Shown: piece after piece, positions 6,240-6,839 of the stretch
Layout: every line of letters begins with the position of its first letter
Numbering within the stretch: position 1 is the first letter of the stretch
Assembly (NCBI GenBank): GCA_947653315.1
Contig: CANTGP010000165.1
Span: forward strand, 1-6,839
Length of the DNA: 6,839 nt
Source of the DNA: an uncultured Lachnospiraceae bacterium
GTDB taxonomy: Bacteria; Bacillota; Clostridia; Lachnospirales; Lachnospiraceae
Reading direction: 5' to 3'
Position numbers and translations under genes: made by a program
Notes under the pieces: model-generated
What the model saw: only the letters and a program-made list of their open reading frames with translations
Told to the model about the DNA's origin: nothing
Databases searched by the model: none

Positions 6240-6288
6240 TAGTTTACCCATTTTGTTTGATACTGCTGCCAAATCAAATGTAAACTAT
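6239..6288. promoter_or_regulatory. Widely spaced inverted repeat touching the promoter, possible operator
   Basis: ATAGTTTAC (6239-6247) and GTAAACTAT (6280-6288) are perfect 9-bp inverted arms whose centres are 41 bases apart, about four helical turns. Inward of the arms the symmetry continues imperfectly (an ATTTxxTTTG pattern). The downstream arm abuts the -35 box at 6234-6239. There is no T run on either side, so it is not a terminator. A regulator binding both half-sites is plausible but not shown. Confidence 0.45.
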
Positions 6289-6295
6289 CCCGACT

Positions 6296-6335
6296 AAAAA
6301 ATACCATTACTCGCATCTTTACAAGCAATGGCATT
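6296..6335 (-). terminator. Rho-independent terminator of the CptN-like toxin gene
   Basis: On the minus strand the arm at 6335-6321 pairs with the arm at 6314-6300 over about 15 positions, with several G-T pairs, around a 6-base loop (6315-6320). Six T follow (6301-6296, two of them in the stem base). The first arm begins inside the stop codon of the gene at 6334. Confidence 0.8.
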
Positions 6336-6825
6336 ACTGACATCCAGTATTTTCAAATTCCTGTTCCATAATAGTCCTTATCTTATCAATATCCGTAAAG
6401 ATCAAATGAATCCCACGGTTATACAATGCAAGCACTTCCCCTAAATTTTCCGTAAGAATCCTGTTCAATTCATTATGTACTGTTATTGGCTTCCCTTCAA
6501 CTGTATGTATATGATCAAAAAATTCTGCAATAATGGGAAAAGCATTCTGAATCAAAAAAACATTTTCTTTTCCTGCAAAATTACCAATAATTATTGTATT
6601 GCATTTTCCGTATTTTCTTTTCTTCTTTTCAATAATGACCTTATACTTTTGTACCTGTGAACTTATTGGGATCATCCAGTAGAGTGCTTGATTCTTCTTA
6701 TCTTGTATTGCATAAAAATGTGGGCGATAATTTCCATTTTCTTTATTGCTCATTAAGTATTTATCCTGCACCCTATCAAAAAATTCATCTTTGATATGAT
6801 AAGAATATCCCTGCCGTATCTCCAT
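6334..6825 (-). CDS. Probable type III toxin-antitoxin toxin, CptN/ToxN-like endoribonuclease
   Basis: The product has 163 residues from the ATG at 6825. It resembles the toxins of type III systems, endoribonucleases with a PemK/MazF-like barrel that are held inactive by a repeated RNA antitoxin. In my reading it is closest to the CptIN family, described from Coprococcus and Eubacterium relatives. Supporting features are the opening GYSYHIKDEFF (6-16), the strand YWMIPISSQVQKY (49-61) with a P-hydrophobic-Ser-Ser motif at the place of the Thr-Ser catalytic pair of ToxN, the KYGKCNTIIIG strand (71-81), and the NAFPI and DHIHT motifs (94-108). The gene is clearly more AT-rich than its neighbours. 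No Shine-Dalgarno site is seen in the 14 bases before the ATG, and the frame stays open to the window edge, so the start is not certain. The antitoxin repeats expected just upstream are outside the window. The assignment is from motif memory, without a search. Confidence 0.72.
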   Translation of the reverse strand: MEIRQGYSYHIKDEFFDRVQDKYLMSNKENGNYRPHFYAIQDKKNQALYWMIPISSQVQKYKVIIEKKKRKYGKCNTIIIGNFAGKENVFLIQNAFPIIAEFFDHIHTVEGKPITVHNELNRILTENLGEVLALYNRGIHLIFTDIDKIRTIMEQEFENTGCQ

Positions 6826-6839
6826 ATAATGTAATATTC

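Noticed and set aside
6239..6288. Inverted repeat as a terminator for the toxin gene
   Set aside because: The arms are separated by 32 bases and no T run follows. A proper terminator is present at 6296-6335.

Overview
All genes that I can support lie on the minus strand. The window reads like a chromosomal piece of a gut- or rumen-type member of the Lachnospiraceae (Clostridium cluster XIVa). The pointers are a membrane-anchored GH10 xylanase with CBM9 modules, a chemoreceptor-like sensor, Gram-positive style Shine-Dalgarno sites, a SigA-type promoter and a CptN-like type III toxin. The taxonomic call is inference from gene content.

Reading in the direction of transcription (right to left), region 1 (about 6839-6296) is an AT-rich stretch with one gene. 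It encodes a 163-residue protein resembling the endoribonuclease toxins of type III (protein-RNA) toxin-antitoxin systems, closest in my judgement to the CptIN family. It ends in a hairpin terminator. Its RNA antitoxin would lie just beyond the right edge and cannot be seen here.

Region 2 (about 6290-3844) is a four-gene run: a small conserved protein of unknown function, a RidA-family deaminase, an atypical shikimate kinase and an EamA/DMT-family transporter. It starts from a near-consensus promoter (TTGAAA, 17 bases, TACAAT) whose -35 box touches one arm of a widely spaced inverted repeat. ridA and the kinase overlap, and the kinase and transporter are one base apart. A perfect 10-bp hairpin with a T run closes the unit.

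Region 3 (about 3840-1) begins with an intergenic stretch holding two hairpins that share a CCGC/GCGG core. It then encodes a large secreted or membrane-anchored xylanase (GH10 plus two CBM9-type modules) and, 30 bases later, a membrane sensor cut by the left edge. That sensor looks like the periplasm-equivalent (outer-face) part of a methyl-accepting chemotaxis protein with a beta-rich insert. The pair suggests that xylan breakdown at the cell surface and sensing of its products are expressed together.

The observations I rate highest are the probable type III toxin at the right edge, the xylanase-chemoreceptor pairing, the dyad at the promoter, and the uncharacterised small protein that leads the ridA operon.
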